DNA from: Croceicoccus marinus
GTDB lineage: Bacteria > Pseudomonadota > Alphaproteobacteria > Sphingomonadales > Sphingomonadaceae
NCBI RefSeq assembly: GCF_001661675.2
Contig: NZ_CP019602.1
Span: 1,885,501-1,949,500, forward strand
DNA: 64,000 nucleotides
Reading direction: 5' to 3'
Each line of letters begins with the position of its first letter. The first letter of the stretch is position 1. The notes under the pieces were generated by a model. The model ran no database searches. It was not told where the DNA came from and worked only from the letters and a program-made list of their open reading frames with translations. Of the stretch, positions 26,951 through 35,245 are shown piece by piece. Both the position numbers and the translations under genes were made by a program.

Positions 26951-27730
26951 TTAATTTGCCGATCGGATCGCCACCACGATGCCGTCCGCCATGTCCGCCG
27001 GAACCTCTCCGCCTTCCGGCACGCGCTGCGCGTCGGCGCGGGCACGAACCAGCACCGATTGTGGCACGTTGCGGTCATGAATGACCACATCCGCGCCGCC
27101 CAGAAGCCGCGCTTCGCGCAAGGTAAGGTCGTCGGGATCGGCTGACCGCAAGAGGATCTGGAAAAACCCCTGCTCGGTATCGTTCCTGTCGCCCGACAGC
27201 CAGCGATCGACCGCGTCCTCGCCCTGTACCGCCATCGGGTCGAGCGGGCCGCCTTCGCGCAGCGCCGCGTCGAGCGCGCGGCGCCGCTGGTCGGATGTCG
27301 GAAAGCGCGCGCGGATCGCCGGGCGCGCGGCGGACAATTGCGACGCCAGCCGGCCGAGGCCCTGCGGCAGGAAGCGCTCAAGCCGCAGCCGCAGCATCTT
27401 GGCCATGCCTGCCGACGCGCCGCCGGTGCCGACCGCCACGATCACCGGTTCGCGGTCGACGATCGACGGGACGGTGAAATCGCACAGCGCGGGCCGGTCG
27501 GTCACGTTGACGATCAGCCCCTTGCCGCGCAGCCGCATCGCCGCGGCCCTGGCCTCGCCCTCGTCATCCAGCACCACGAAGGCGAGCTGGGCGTGATGTG
27601 CCTCAGCCTCGCCCACGCAGATGCCGCCTGCCCGTTCGACCAGGCGGCGCTTGGCTTCGGCAGCCTCGCCCAGGCCCAGCACCACGACCCTGCGATCGGC
27701 GATGCGGTGGAAGAGCGGCAGCGAGTTCAC
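26951..27730 (-). CDS. cysG: siroheme synthase: precorrin-2 dehydrogenase/ferrochelatase with a truncated SUMT-like tail
   Basis: The 259-residue protein matches the N-terminal module of CysG, which oxidises precorrin-2 with NAD+ and inserts iron to make siroheme. VVVLGLGEAAEAK is the NAD loop; VTDRPALCDFTVPSIVDREP and AVGTGGASAGMAKML are the catalytic strands, with the Ser kept. After residue about 190, SADPDDLTLREARLLGGADVVIHD copies the start of the uroporphyrinogen methyltransferase domain but ends after some 60 residues, too short for that activity. A separate methyltransferase is therefore needed. Its ATG overlaps the lysA stop. Confidence 0.85.
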   Translation of the reverse strand: MNSLPLFHRIADRRVVVLGLGEAAEAKRRLVERAGGICVGEAEAHHAQLAFVVLDDEGEARAAAMRLRGKGLIVNVTDRPALCDFTVPSIVDREPVIVAVGTGGASAGMAKMLRLRLERFLPQGLGRLASQLSAARPAIRARFPTSDQRRRALDAALREGGPLDPMAVQGEDAVDRWLSGDRNDTEQGFFQILLRSADPDDLTLREARLLGGADVVIHDRNVPQSVLVRARADAQRVPEGGEVPADMADGIVVAIRSAN

Positions 27731-28983
27731 AGCCAGTCCGGCACGCGTTCGGCGGCGAGGATGGCGGCAGGCTCGATCCGGTCGGCCACCACCGCGAAGC
27801 GGTCGCCGCTGACCAGCACTTCGGGCACCAGCGCGCGCGAATTATAGGTGTTCGCCATCGTCGCGCCATAGGCGCCCGCGGTACGGAACACCGCCAGGTC
27901 GCCGGTCTGCACCGAGTCGATCTCGCGCTCCTTGGCGAAGACGTCGCTCGATTCGCAGATCGGGCCGACCACGCTGGCGGTCAGGCGATCGCCCGTTGGC
28001 CGGACCGCGGCGAAGTCGTGCCAGGCGTCGTACATCGCGGGGCGGGCCAGATCGTTCATCGCCGCGTCGACCACCACGAAAGGCGCGGTCACGCCCTGCT
28101 TCACCCGGATGACTTCGGTGACGAGCATGCCCGAATTGCCGGTGATTACGCGCCCCGGCTCGAACATCAGCGTCACGTCCCAGCCCTTGCAGACCCGCGC
28201 GACCATCGCGCCATAATCGGCGGGCGAGGGAAACTGCTCGCCCTCGCGGTAGGGGACGCCGACGCCGCCGCCCAGGTCCATGTGGGTGACGTGGTGCCCC
28301 TCGGCCCGGATCGCCTCCATCAGCGCGCCCATGCGGCTGAAAGCGGCCTCCAGCGGGGCAAGGCTCTGCAACTGGCTTCCGATATGCACCGCCAGCCCGC
28401 GAAGGTTCATGCCGGACAGGCGCGCCAGACGGTCGAACATCTCCGCCGCGCGGTCATAGGGCACGCCGAACTTGTTCTCGGCCTTGCCGGTCGAGATCTT
28501 GGCATGGGTCCCCGCCTCGACATCGGGGTTCACGCGCAGGGCGCAGGGCGCGGTCACGCCGCGCTCGGCGGCCAGCGCGGCCAGTTCCTCGCCCTCTTCC
28601 TCGGATTCCACGTTGAACTGCCCGATCCCCGCTTCCAGCGCGGCGGCCAGTTCGCGCCGCGTCTTGCCGACGCCCGAGAACACGATGTCGGCTGCCGGAA
28701 TGCCCGCCGCCAGCGCGCGGCGCATCTCGCCCTCGGACACGACATCGGCGCCGAAGCCCTGCTCCTTCAGCACTTTCAGCACCGCGACATTGGGGTTCGA
28801 CTTCACCGCGAAGGCCAGGTGGACGCTGGGCAGATCGGCCAGCCCCTCGCGGAACACCTGCGCATGGCGTTCCAGCGTGGCGCGCGAATAGACATAGACG
28901 GGCGTGCCGACCTGTTCCGCGATGCGGGCCAGCGGCACGTTTTCGGCATGAAGTTCGCCGTTGTGGTAATGGAAATGGTCCAA
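27727..28983 (-). CDS. lysA: diaminopimelate decarboxylase
   Basis: LysA decarboxylates meso-diaminopimelate to lysine with PLP. The 418-residue protein shows the PLP lysine in LAFAVKSNPNVAVL, AVHIGSQLQSL, DLGGGVGVPY, EPGRVITGNSG and the second active-site Cys in GPICESSDVF. It forms a minus-strand group with argH and the LptM-like lipoprotein gene and overlaps cysG by four bases. Confidence 0.98.
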   Translation of the reverse strand: MDHFHYHNGELHAENVPLARIAEQVGTPVYVYSRATLERHAQVFREGLADLPSVHLAFAVKSNPNVAVLKVLKEQGFGADVVSEGEMRRALAAGIPAADIVFSGVGKTRRELAAALEAGIGQFNVESEEEGEELAALAAERGVTAPCALRVNPDVEAGTHAKISTGKAENKFGVPYDRAAEMFDRLARLSGMNLRGLAVHIGSQLQSLAPLEAAFSRMGALMEAIRAEGHHVTHMDLGGGVGVPYREGEQFPSPADYGAMVARVCKGWDVTLMFEPGRVITGNSGMLVTEVIRVKQGVTAPFVVVDAAMNDLARPAMYDAWHDFAAVRPTGDRLTASVVGPICESSDVFAKEREIDSVQTGDLAVFRTAGAYGATMANTYNSRALVPEVLVSGDRFAVVADRIEPAAILAAERVPDWL

Positions 28984-28989
28984 GGAAAA

Positions 28990-29232
28990 TCAGCCTTCGG
29001 GCGGGAGGTCGAACGGGTCTTCCTCGCGCGGTTCGGATCGTACGCGAAGTTCGACATTGCGTTCGGGCGCGGCCTGCACCGGCCGGTCGAGCAGATCGTC
29101 GGCATCGGGCCGGGTCGCCGCGCCATAGGGCTTGGGCGGCAGGTCGGCGCCGGGCGGCGGTTTCAGTTCGGTCTGGCGGGCGCAGCCGGTGACGGCAAGC
29201 GCCGCAAGGGCAAGCGTGATGGCAAGACGCAT
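28990..29232 (-). CDS. lptM: LptM-like small lipoprotein between argH and lysA
   Basis: An 80-residue lipoprotein: signal peptide MRLAITLALAALAVTGC with lipobox Cys17, then a Pro-rich chain (ELKPPPGADLPPKPYGA) without secondary structure. Its size, place between argH and lysA, and short post-Cys motif resemble LptM (YifL), which helps the LptD outer-membrane LPS translocon mature. The usual C-G-x-K-G-P-L wording is not exact here (CARQTELKPP), so the symbol is tentative. It sits one base from the argH stop. Confidence 0.65.
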   Translation of the reverse strand: MRLAITLALAALAVTGCARQTELKPPPGADLPPKPYGAATRPDADDLLDRPVQAAPERNVELRVRSEPREEDPFDLPPEG

Positions 29233-29233
29233 G

Positions 29234-30697
29234 TCAGTCCTCCCCGATCCCGGTTTCCGGCATGCCGAGCGCGCGGCGCGCATCGGCGACGCGCAGCCTT
29301 ACCTGTGTGGGCGCGGTTCCGCCATGGCTGGCGCGCGCCGCGACCGAGGAATCGACCGACAGCGCCTTGTAGACCCGCTCGTCGATGCGGCTGTCGATGG
29401 CCTTCAACTCGTCGATGGTCAGCCCGTCGAGCGCGATGCCCCGGCTCTCGGCCAGCTTGACCGCCGCGCCTGTGATGTGATGCGCCTCGCGGAAGGGGAT
29501 GTCGCCTTCGCGCACCAGCCAATCGGCAAGGTCGGTCGCGGTGGCATAGCCCTGCTCCGCCGCGCCGCGCATCCGGTCGGTGCGGAACGTCGCGCCCGCG
29601 ATCATGCCTTCGCTGGCCGCGATGGACAGCGCGAGCAGGCCATGCGCCTCGAACACCGGCGGCTTGTCGTCCTGCATGTCCTTGGAATAGGCGAGCGGCA
29701 GGCCCTTCATCGTCATCATCAGGCTCATCAGGCAGCCCGTGACCCGCCCCGCATGGCCGCGCACCAGTTCGGCGGCGTCAGGGTTCTTCTTTTGCGGCAT
29801 GATGGAACTGCCGGTCGAAAGCGTATCGGGCAGCCGCACGAAACCGAAGGGCTGGCTGGCCCACAGCACCAGCTCCTCCGCCAGACGCGACAGGTGCAGC
29901 GCGATCTGGCTGGCGGCCTGCAGATAGTCGAGCGCGAAATCGCGGTCGGACACGGCGTCGAGGCTGTTATCGGTCGGCCGGTCGAAATCCAGCGCGTCGC
30001 AGGTCGCCTGCCGGTCGATCGGAAAACCCGTTCCCGCCAGCGCCGCGCTGCCCAGCGGACATTCGTTCATCCGCGCGCGCGCATCCAACAGGCGCGAACG
30101 GTCGCGGCGGAACATCTCGTAATAGGCCATCAGATGGTGGCCCAGCGTCACCGGCTGCGCGGTCTGCAGATGGGTGAAGCCGGGCATGATGCTGCCCGCA
30201 TGTTCATCCGCACGCGTCACCAGCGCGCGTTGCAGCGCGGCCAGCCCCGCATCGGTCTGGTCCAGCGCGTCGCGCACCCACAGCTTGAAATCGGTCGCGA
30301 CCTGGTCGTTGCGGCTGCGCGCGGTGTGAAGGCGTCCGGCGGGGGCGCCGATCAGCTGGGTCAGCCGGTCCTCAGTCACCATGTGGATGTCCTCGAGATC
30401 CCAGTTCTCGGGCACGCCGTTCGCTTCATATTCGGCGGCGACCGCGTCGAGGCCGCCGGTGATCGCTGTCACATCCTCTGCCGAAACGATGCCCTGCGCG
30501 CCCAGCATGGCGACATGCGCCTTGGACGCGCGGATGTCCTGCCGCCACAGTGCCTTGTCGAAGGGGATGGAGGCGTTTATCTCGCGCATGATCGCGGACG
30601 GCCCTTCGGCGAAGCGTCCGCCCCACATCTGGTTGGCGCCCCTGGCCCCATCCCTGTTTTTGCCGCCCTCACCTGCTCCGGAGCCGGAATTGCCCAT
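29234..30697 (-). CDS. argH: argininosuccinate lyase
   Basis: ArgH splits argininosuccinate to arginine and fumarate. The fumarase/aspartase signature [12 protein letters not shown] is present, as are [11 protein letters not shown] near the start and [14 protein letters not shown]. The protein is about 487 residues from ATG 30697, with some 23 Gly/Asn-rich residues before the conserved MWGGRF. An in-frame start at 30628 (that Met) or 30709 is possible. With the 30697 start, its start codon overlaps that of the divergent thioredoxin gene. Confidence 0.96.
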   Translation of the reverse strand: MGNSGSGAGEGGKNRDGARGANQMWGGRFAEGPSAIMREINASIPFDKALWRQDIRASKAHVAMLGAQGIVSAEDVTAITGGLDAVAAEYEANGVPENWDLEDIHMVTEDRLTQLIGAPAGRLHTARSRNDQVATDFKLWVRDALDQTDAGLAALQRALVTRADEHAGSIMPGFTHLQTAQPVTLGHHLMAYYEMFRRDRSRLLDARARMNECPLGSAALAGTGFPIDRQATCDALDFDRPTDNSLDAVSDRDFALDYLQAASQIALHLSRLAEELVLWASQPFGFVRLPDTLSTGSSIMPQKKNPDAAELVRGHAGRVTGCLMSLMMTMKGLPLAYSKDMQDDKPPVFEAHGLLALSIAASEGMIAGATFRTDRMRGAAEQGYATATDLADWLVREGDIPFREAHHITGAAVKLAESRGIALDGLTIDELKAIDSRIDERVYKALSVDSSVAARASHGGTAPTQVRLRVADARRALGMPETGIGED

Positions 30698-31277
30698 GAT
30701 AGATCGCATACCTTCTTACCTGGCGAGGGCGCTGGCCCTTGGCGCCGCCCTCTCGCTTGGCGCGTGCGATAGTCAAAGCGGCGCGCCGCAGCAAGGCGAG
30801 GCAGTGCAAAGCGCCGATGCCGCCCCCGAAGCCGGCGTGCTGGACGACAGCCACGCGGGCGAGGCGCTGCCCGATTTCACCATCGCCCTGCCCGACGGGA
30901 CCGAACGGAAGCTGGCGGAATTCACCGGCCAGCCGCTGCTGATCAACCTGTGGGCGACCTGGTGCGGGCCCTGCAAGCTTGAGATGCCGATGCTGGACCA
31001 GCTGGCGGGCGAGCGCGAGGGATCGCTCAAGGTGCTGACCGTGTCGCAGGACATGCAGGGCGCCGAGGTGGTCACGCCCTTCTTCGAAGAGCAGGATTTT
31101 GCCAATCTTGAGCCGTGGATCGATGCGGGGAACGATTTGGGCTTCGCCTATGGCGGCGGGGTGCTGCCGCTGACGATCTATTACGACGCCGAAGGCAGGG
31201 AAGTGTGGCGCATGATCGGCGAGCATGACTGGACCAGCGCGGAGACCGCCGAGATGCTGGCGCTGGCCGAAGGCTGA
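30696..31277 (+). CDS. TlpA-like thiol-disulfide lipoprotein
   Basis: A 193-residue periplasmic thioredoxin-fold protein on a lipid anchor: signal peptide with lipobox LGAC (Cys24), a linker, then the fold with [20 protein letters not shown] (redox pair Cys90-Cys93) and a cis-Pro region [10 protein letters not shown]. Such proteins reduce disulfides in c-type cytochrome or copper-site assembly. Its partner is not evident from neighbours. A strong terminator follows 22 bases past the stop. Confidence 0.9.
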   Translation: MIDRIPSYLARALALGAALSLGACDSQSGAPQQGEAVQSADAAPEAGVLDDSHAGEALPDFTIALPDGTERKLAEFTGQPLLINLWATWCGPCKLEMPMLDQLAGEREGSLKVLTVSQDMQGAEVVTPFFEEQDFANLEPWIDAGNDLGFAYGGGVLPLTIYYDAEGREVWRMIGEHDWTSAETAEMLALAEG

Positions 31278-31299
31278 GGCGGCACGGACCGGGCATACG

Positions 31300-31337
31300 A
31301 AAACGGCCGCCGCGATCTGGTCGCGGCGGCCGTTTTT
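31300..31337. terminator. strong bidirectional Rho-independent terminator
   Basis: A perfect 16-base inverted repeat, AAAACGGCCGCCGCGA with its complement, closes a 5-base loop and ends in TTTTT on the plus strand and in TTTT on the minus strand. It serves the TlpA-like gene and could also stop the minus-strand small gene at 31393-31509. Confidence 0.92.
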
Positions 31338-31392
31338 CGAGGAGTTTCCGAAGGAAGCGGCGGTCGGGGCTGGCCCGAGCGCCTTTGGCCCA

Positions 31393-31509
31393 TCAGTTCA
31401 TCCAGATGAGGCCGAGCGTGCTGGCTGCCAACATCATGGGCACCACGCGAAGTGCCATGAAAGCAACGGCGCACTGGCGCGCAAGGCGTGAGGTCTCGTC
31501 CATGGTCAT
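31393..31509 (-). CDS. 38-residue hydrophobic peptide
   Basis: A short frame with good translation signals: GGAAGGAC directly before the two in-frame ATGs at 31509 and 31503. The peptide has a charged start MTMDETSRLARQ and one membrane helix AVAFMALRVVPMMLAASTLGLIW. With AGGA seven bases before the second ATG, 31503 may be the real start. It lies alone between two terminator-like or promoter regions, opposite in direction to tRNA-Val. Function unknown; single-helix stress peptides of this size are common. Confidence 0.55.
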   Translation of the reverse strand: MTMDETSRLARQCAVAFMALRVVPMMLAASTLGLIWMN

Positions 31510-31663
31510 GTCCTTCCGTCGTGGTCCGGTCCGCGCTGTCTTCCAGCGAGCGGACGGTTGATCTGCTGTCCAACTACTTTCACCCAAAGGTGTTAAAGAC
31601 AAGTAAATGATTGCCTCGCGGTTGCCCCGGATCGGTGCTGCAGCCGCGAACAAAACGGCGCGA

Positions 31664-31691
31664 TTGACGCGAGCGGAAAAGCGTCTAAATC
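31664..31691 (+). promoter_or_regulatory. candidate promoter for tRNA-Val
   Basis: TTGACG at 31664-31669 and TAAATC at 31686-31691 are 16 bases apart and end 30 bases before the first base of the mature tRNA, a fitting distance for a short leader. Confidence 0.55.
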
Positions 31692-31721
31692 GGCCTGCAC
31701 GCCGGGAGGGCATACTCCCCG

Positions 31722-31797
31722 GGGCGGTTAGCTCAGCTGGTAGAGCATCTCGTTTACACCGAGAGGGTCGGGGGTTCGAGCCCCTCACCGCCCACCA
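31722..31797 (+). tRNA. tRNA-Val (anticodon UAC)
   Basis: A complete 76-base tRNA with encoded CCA end. Acceptor arms GGGCGGT and ACCGCCC pair fully; the D arm holds AGCTCAGCTGGTAGAGC; the anticodon loop TTTACAC gives UAC, which reads GUA and wobble valine codons; the T arm is GGGGGTTCGAGCCCC. No variable-loop oddity. It stands alone, not in a tRNA cluster. Confidence 0.97.
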
Positions 31798-32020
31798 TGG
31801 CTTCCCATGCGAATCGCGCAGGGAAGCGGCCCGCGAACGATCATGCATCGATTGTGCAGCCGCAAAAAACAGGCCGAAACGCGACTTAAAAAAATGTTCC
31901 CGGTCGAGACGTTTTTTTACGTTTTGGCAATTTCGGTCAGGTTGACTACCCAATTCGGGCGAATCACCAGGACTGCCAAGCCCTCTTTTCCGCGCGGCCC
32001 TGCGGTGCCATCATCGGCGC

Positions 32021-33001
32021 ATGAAACGATCCTTCTCCCTTGCCGCCAGCCTTGCCGCCGTCGCCGCTCCTTGCGCGCTGACCCCCGTATCCGCCCTTGC
32101 GCAGCAGGCCGAAAGACCGGCTGCGACGCCCAGGGAAATCGCCGACGCCGCGCCGCCAAGCGACTGGACCGAAATCGCGCCCGATGATTTGATGATCATC
32201 ACCCTCGCCCCCACCGAAACGGGCGAGGAGCGGCAGATCGTGATCCGCCTGATGAGCGAACCCTTTGCGCAAGGCTGGGTCGACAATCTGCGCACGCTGA
32301 CACGCGCGCGCTGGTACGATGGGCTGTGGGTCTATCGACTGGTCGACAATTTCGTCGTGCAATGGGGCGATCCGGCCAGCGACCCCGACAGCGGCGAAAC
32401 GCCCCGCCCCCTTCACCCCGGCATGCTGACCCCGCCCGCAAGCGACTACGTCCACCGCACGGGCCAGACGATGCCGGTCATCGACCCCTGCGCCGCTGGC
32501 GGTTTCAGCGCAGAGGCCATCTGCGACAATTTCGCGCCTGCCGCCGGGTTTCGCGAAGGCTGGCCGGTCGCCTGGGATGCCACCAGCATCTGGCCGGTCC
32601 ACTGCTATGGCATGGTCGGCGTGGGCCGCAACGAAGCGCCCGATACCGGCAGCGGCAGCGAGCTTTACGCCATCATCGGCCATGCCCCGCGCAGGCTGGA
32701 CCGCAATCTGGCGCTGGTCGGCCGGGTGATCGAGGGGATGGAGCATTTCTCGGCCCTGCCGCGCGGGCACGGGCGGATGAACACCTATGAGGACACGTCA
32801 GATCGCACGCCGATCCGGTCGGTCCGGCTGGCGAGCGAGATGGCCGATGCGCCGCGCTTCGAATATCTCTCGACCGAGAGCGACAGTTTTGCCCGCATGG
32901 CCGATGTGTTCGCCGCCGGGACCAATGACTTCTATACGGTGACGGCGGGCGATACCGATGTCTGCGCGGTGCCGCTGCCGGTCAGGCGCGCGAGCGAATA
33001 G
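32021..33001 (+). CDS. exported cyclophilin-type peptidyl-prolyl isomerase
   Basis: The 326-residue protein has a signal peptide ending SALAQQA and one cyclophilin fold. LWVYRLVDNFVVQWGDP is the catalytic core (usual form F.RVI..FMIQGGDP), and YAIIGHAPRRLDRNLALVGRVIEGM the later strands. About 60 residues are inserted between the two, with several cysteines (PCAAGG, AICDN, VHCYGM), longer than a minimal cyclophilin. It likely folds periplasmic or outer-membrane proteins. The Trp in VQWGD where Gly is usual suggests altered activity. Confidence 0.8.
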   Translation: MKRSFSLAASLAAVAAPCALTPVSALAQQAERPAATPREIADAAPPSDWTEIAPDDLMIITLAPTETGEERQIVIRLMSEPFAQGWVDNLRTLTRARWYDGLWVYRLVDNFVVQWGDPASDPDSGETPRPLHPGMLTPPASDYVHRTGQTMPVIDPCAAGGFSAEAICDNFAPAAGFREGWPVAWDATSIWPVHCYGMVGVGRNEAPDTGSGSELYAIIGHAPRRLDRNLALVGRVIEGMEHFSALPRGHGRMNTYEDTSDRTPIRSVRLASEMADAPRFEYLSTESDSFARMADVFAAGTNDFYTVTAGDTDVCAVPLPVRRASE

Positions 33002-33022
33002 GCGCGGTTGTGCGTCGGGCTC

Positions 33023-33060
33023 GGCCCCAAGACCCTGTTGGCCCCAAGACCCTTTTGACC
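33023..33060. repeat. 17-bp direct repeat after the cyclophilin gene
   Basis: GGCCCCAAGACCCTGTT at 33023-33039 is followed at once by a copy with one change at 33040-33056. A looser third copy reading ...CTAAACCCTGTTGGCC continues into the end of the rsh gene. Confidence 0.75.
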
Positions 33061-33061
33061 T

Positions 33062-35155
33062 CTAAACCCTGTTGGCCTGAGCGACAGCGTCGCTGGCGCG
33101 CAGGGCGCTGATGTTGCGCGTCAGATGCGCCAGGTCGCGAACCTCTATGTCGACGACATAGTGGCCGAAGCGTTCGTCACGCGACACCAGCCCCAGATGC
33201 GAGATATTGACGTGATTGGCCGCGAAGATGCCCGTCATCTCCGCCAAAGTGCCGGGGCGGTTGTAGAGGATCACGTTGAGCCGCCCCGTCGCGCCGTCGG
33301 TGCGTGGGTCCCATGACAGGTCGGTCCATTCCTCGTCGGCGGCTTCCCTGGCCAGCGTCAGGCAATCGATGGTGTGCACGTCGACGGTCTTGCCGTCCTG
33401 CACCCCGACGATGCGGTCGCCGGGCACCGGATGGCAGCAATCCGCCAGCGCGAAATCCGTGCCGCGTCCGATGCCCCGGATGCGGACGCCGCGCTGCGGA
33501 GCCTGCCAGAAGCTGTTGTCGGGCAATTCGGCGGCGCTGCCCGGGACCAGCGCTTCCATCACCTCACGCTCCGCCAGCCGCGCTTCGCCGATGGCGTGCA
33601 TCAGTGTGTCCTCGTCCGCCATGTCCAGCCGCTTGAGCGCGGCCGACAAGGCCTTCTTGCCGACTTTGCCGGGCATCCGCGCGACGATCGAATCGAACAG
33701 GTCACGGCCCGTCTCGATCGTCTCCTCGCGCTCCTTCATGCGGACCGATCGCCGGATCGCGGCGCGCGCCTTGGCGGTGGTGACGAAGCTGAGCCATGTC
33801 AGCTGCGGCTCGCTGTCGTGGCCCTTGATGATCTCGACCACGTCGCCGTTCGCCAGCGGCGTGCGCAGCGGCATGTGCCGCCCGTTGATCTTCGCGCCCA
33901 CCGTCTGCGCGCCCAGGTCGGTGTGGACGGCAAAGGCGAAATCCACCGGCGTCGCGCCCTTGGGAAGCTGGTAGAGCGCGCCTTTGGGCGTGAAGGCGAA
34001 GATGCGGTCCTGGTAGATCGCCAGCTTCGCATTCTCGAGCAGTTCCTCGGCGTCCTGCGCCTGCTCCATCACCTCGATCAGGTCGCGCAGCCAGCCGACC
34101 TGCCCGTCGGGCGTGGCGCCGCCCTGCTTATAGGCCCAGTGCGCGGCCAGGCCGAATTCGTTGGTGCGGTGCATCTCCTGCGTGCGGATCTGCACCTCCA
34201 TCCGCATCGAATTACGATAGATCATCGCGGTATGCAGCGAGCGATAGCCGTTCGCCTTGGGCGTCGAGATATAGTCCTTGAACCGCCCCGGCAGGCTGGA
34301 CCAGTGGCGATGCAACATGCCCAAAGCGCGGTAGCAGTCGTCCTCGCTGTCGGTGAGGACGCGAAAGGCCATGATGTCGGTGATCTGTTCGAAGCTGACG
34401 TGGCGTTCGGCCATCTTGCGCCAGATCGAATAGGGATGCTTCTCGCGCCCTGACACCTCGACGTTCAGACCGCCCTCGGCCAGCACCTGCTTGATGCGCA
34501 GCGCGATTTCGTCGACCTGGCCGCCTTCTTCGGATCGGATCTGCGCCAGTCGGCCGGTGATGGTGGCATAGGCCTGCGGTTCGAGCTGTTCGAAGGCCAG
34601 CAATTGCATCTCGCGCATGTATTCGTACATGCCCACCCGCTCGGCCAGCGGGGCGTAGATATCCATCGTCTCGCGCGCGATGCGCTGGCGCTTTTCGGGC
34701 TTGGCTATGAAATGCAGCGTGCGCATGTTGTGCAGCCGGTCGGCCAGCTTGACCAGAAGGACGCGCAGATCCTCGCTCATCGCCAGCAGGAACTTGCGCA
34801 GGTTTTCGGCCGCGCGCTCGTTCTCGGGCATCTGCTCGATCTTGGACAGCTTGGTCACGCCGTCGACCAGCCGCGCGACTTCGGCCCCGAAATTGCGCTC
34901 CACATCCTCGATCGTGGCGAGCGTGTCCTCCACCGTGTCGTGGAGCAGCGCGGTGATGATCGTTTCCTGGTCCAGCTTCAGGTCGGTCATCAGCCCCGCG
35001 ACTTCGACCGGGTGGCTGAAATAGGGGTCGCCGCTGGCGCGCTTCTGCGTGCCGTGCTTCTGCACGGTATAGACATAGGCACGGTTCAGCATCGCCTCGT
35101 CCGCATCGGGATCGTAGGCTTTGACTCGTTCGACAAGTTCGTACTGGCGCAGCAT
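33062..35155 (-). CDS. rsh: bifunctional (p)ppGpp synthetase/hydrolase, RelA/SpoT type
   Basis: Makes and breaks the alarmone (p)ppGpp. The 697-residue protein has, in order, the HD hydrolase domain (HPVEVAGL...LLHDTVED), the synthetase domain (GRFKDYISTPKANGYRSLHTAM), TGS (IFAFTPKGALYQLPKGATPVDF), a Cys-containing helical part (ADCCHPVPGD) and a C-terminal ACT domain (VILYNRPGTLAEM). RFKD is the RxKD form that marks bifunctional enzymes. It is the only Rsh in the window, as usual for alphaproteobacteria. ATG 35155 (MLRQYELVERV) fits the family start. Confidence 0.95.
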   Translation of the reverse strand: MLRQYELVERVKAYDPDADEAMLNRAYVYTVQKHGTQKRASGDPYFSHPVEVAGLMTDLKLDQETIITALLHDTVEDTLATIEDVERNFGAEVARLVDGVTKLSKIEQMPENERAAENLRKFLLAMSEDLRVLLVKLADRLHNMRTLHFIAKPEKRQRIARETMDIYAPLAERVGMYEYMREMQLLAFEQLEPQAYATITGRLAQIRSEEGGQVDEIALRIKQVLAEGGLNVEVSGREKHPYSIWRKMAERHVSFEQITDIMAFRVLTDSEDDCYRALGMLHRHWSSLPGRFKDYISTPKANGYRSLHTAMIYRNSMRMEVQIRTQEMHRTNEFGLAAHWAYKQGGATPDGQVGWLRDLIEVMEQAQDAEELLENAKLAIYQDRIFAFTPKGALYQLPKGATPVDFAFAVHTDLGAQTVGAKINGRHMPLRTPLANGDVVEIIKGHDSEPQLTWLSFVTTAKARAAIRRSVRMKEREETIETGRDLFDSIVARMPGKVGKKALSAALKRLDMADEDTLMHAIGEARLAEREVMEALVPGSAAELPDNSFWQAPQRGVRIRGIGRGTDFALADCCHPVPGDRIVGVQDGKTVDVHTIDCLTLAREAADEEWTDLSWDPRTDGATGRLNVILYNRPGTLAEMTGIFAANHVNISHLGLVSRDERFGHYVVDIEVRDLAHLTRNISALRASDAVAQANRV

Positions 35156-35245
35156 GCTGGGGCCGAATTTGGGCGCTAATTGCGGGGCTTGCAACCGGCC
35201 TGTTCAGGAAAATGCGCGGGCGATGCGCCGATGCGAACAGGCCTC

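Noticed and set aside
31800..31827. GCTTCCC ... GGGAAGC after tRNA-Val as a terminator
   Set aside because: A 7-bp stem with a 14-base loop and no T tract; too weak to annotate, though it may help 3' processing.
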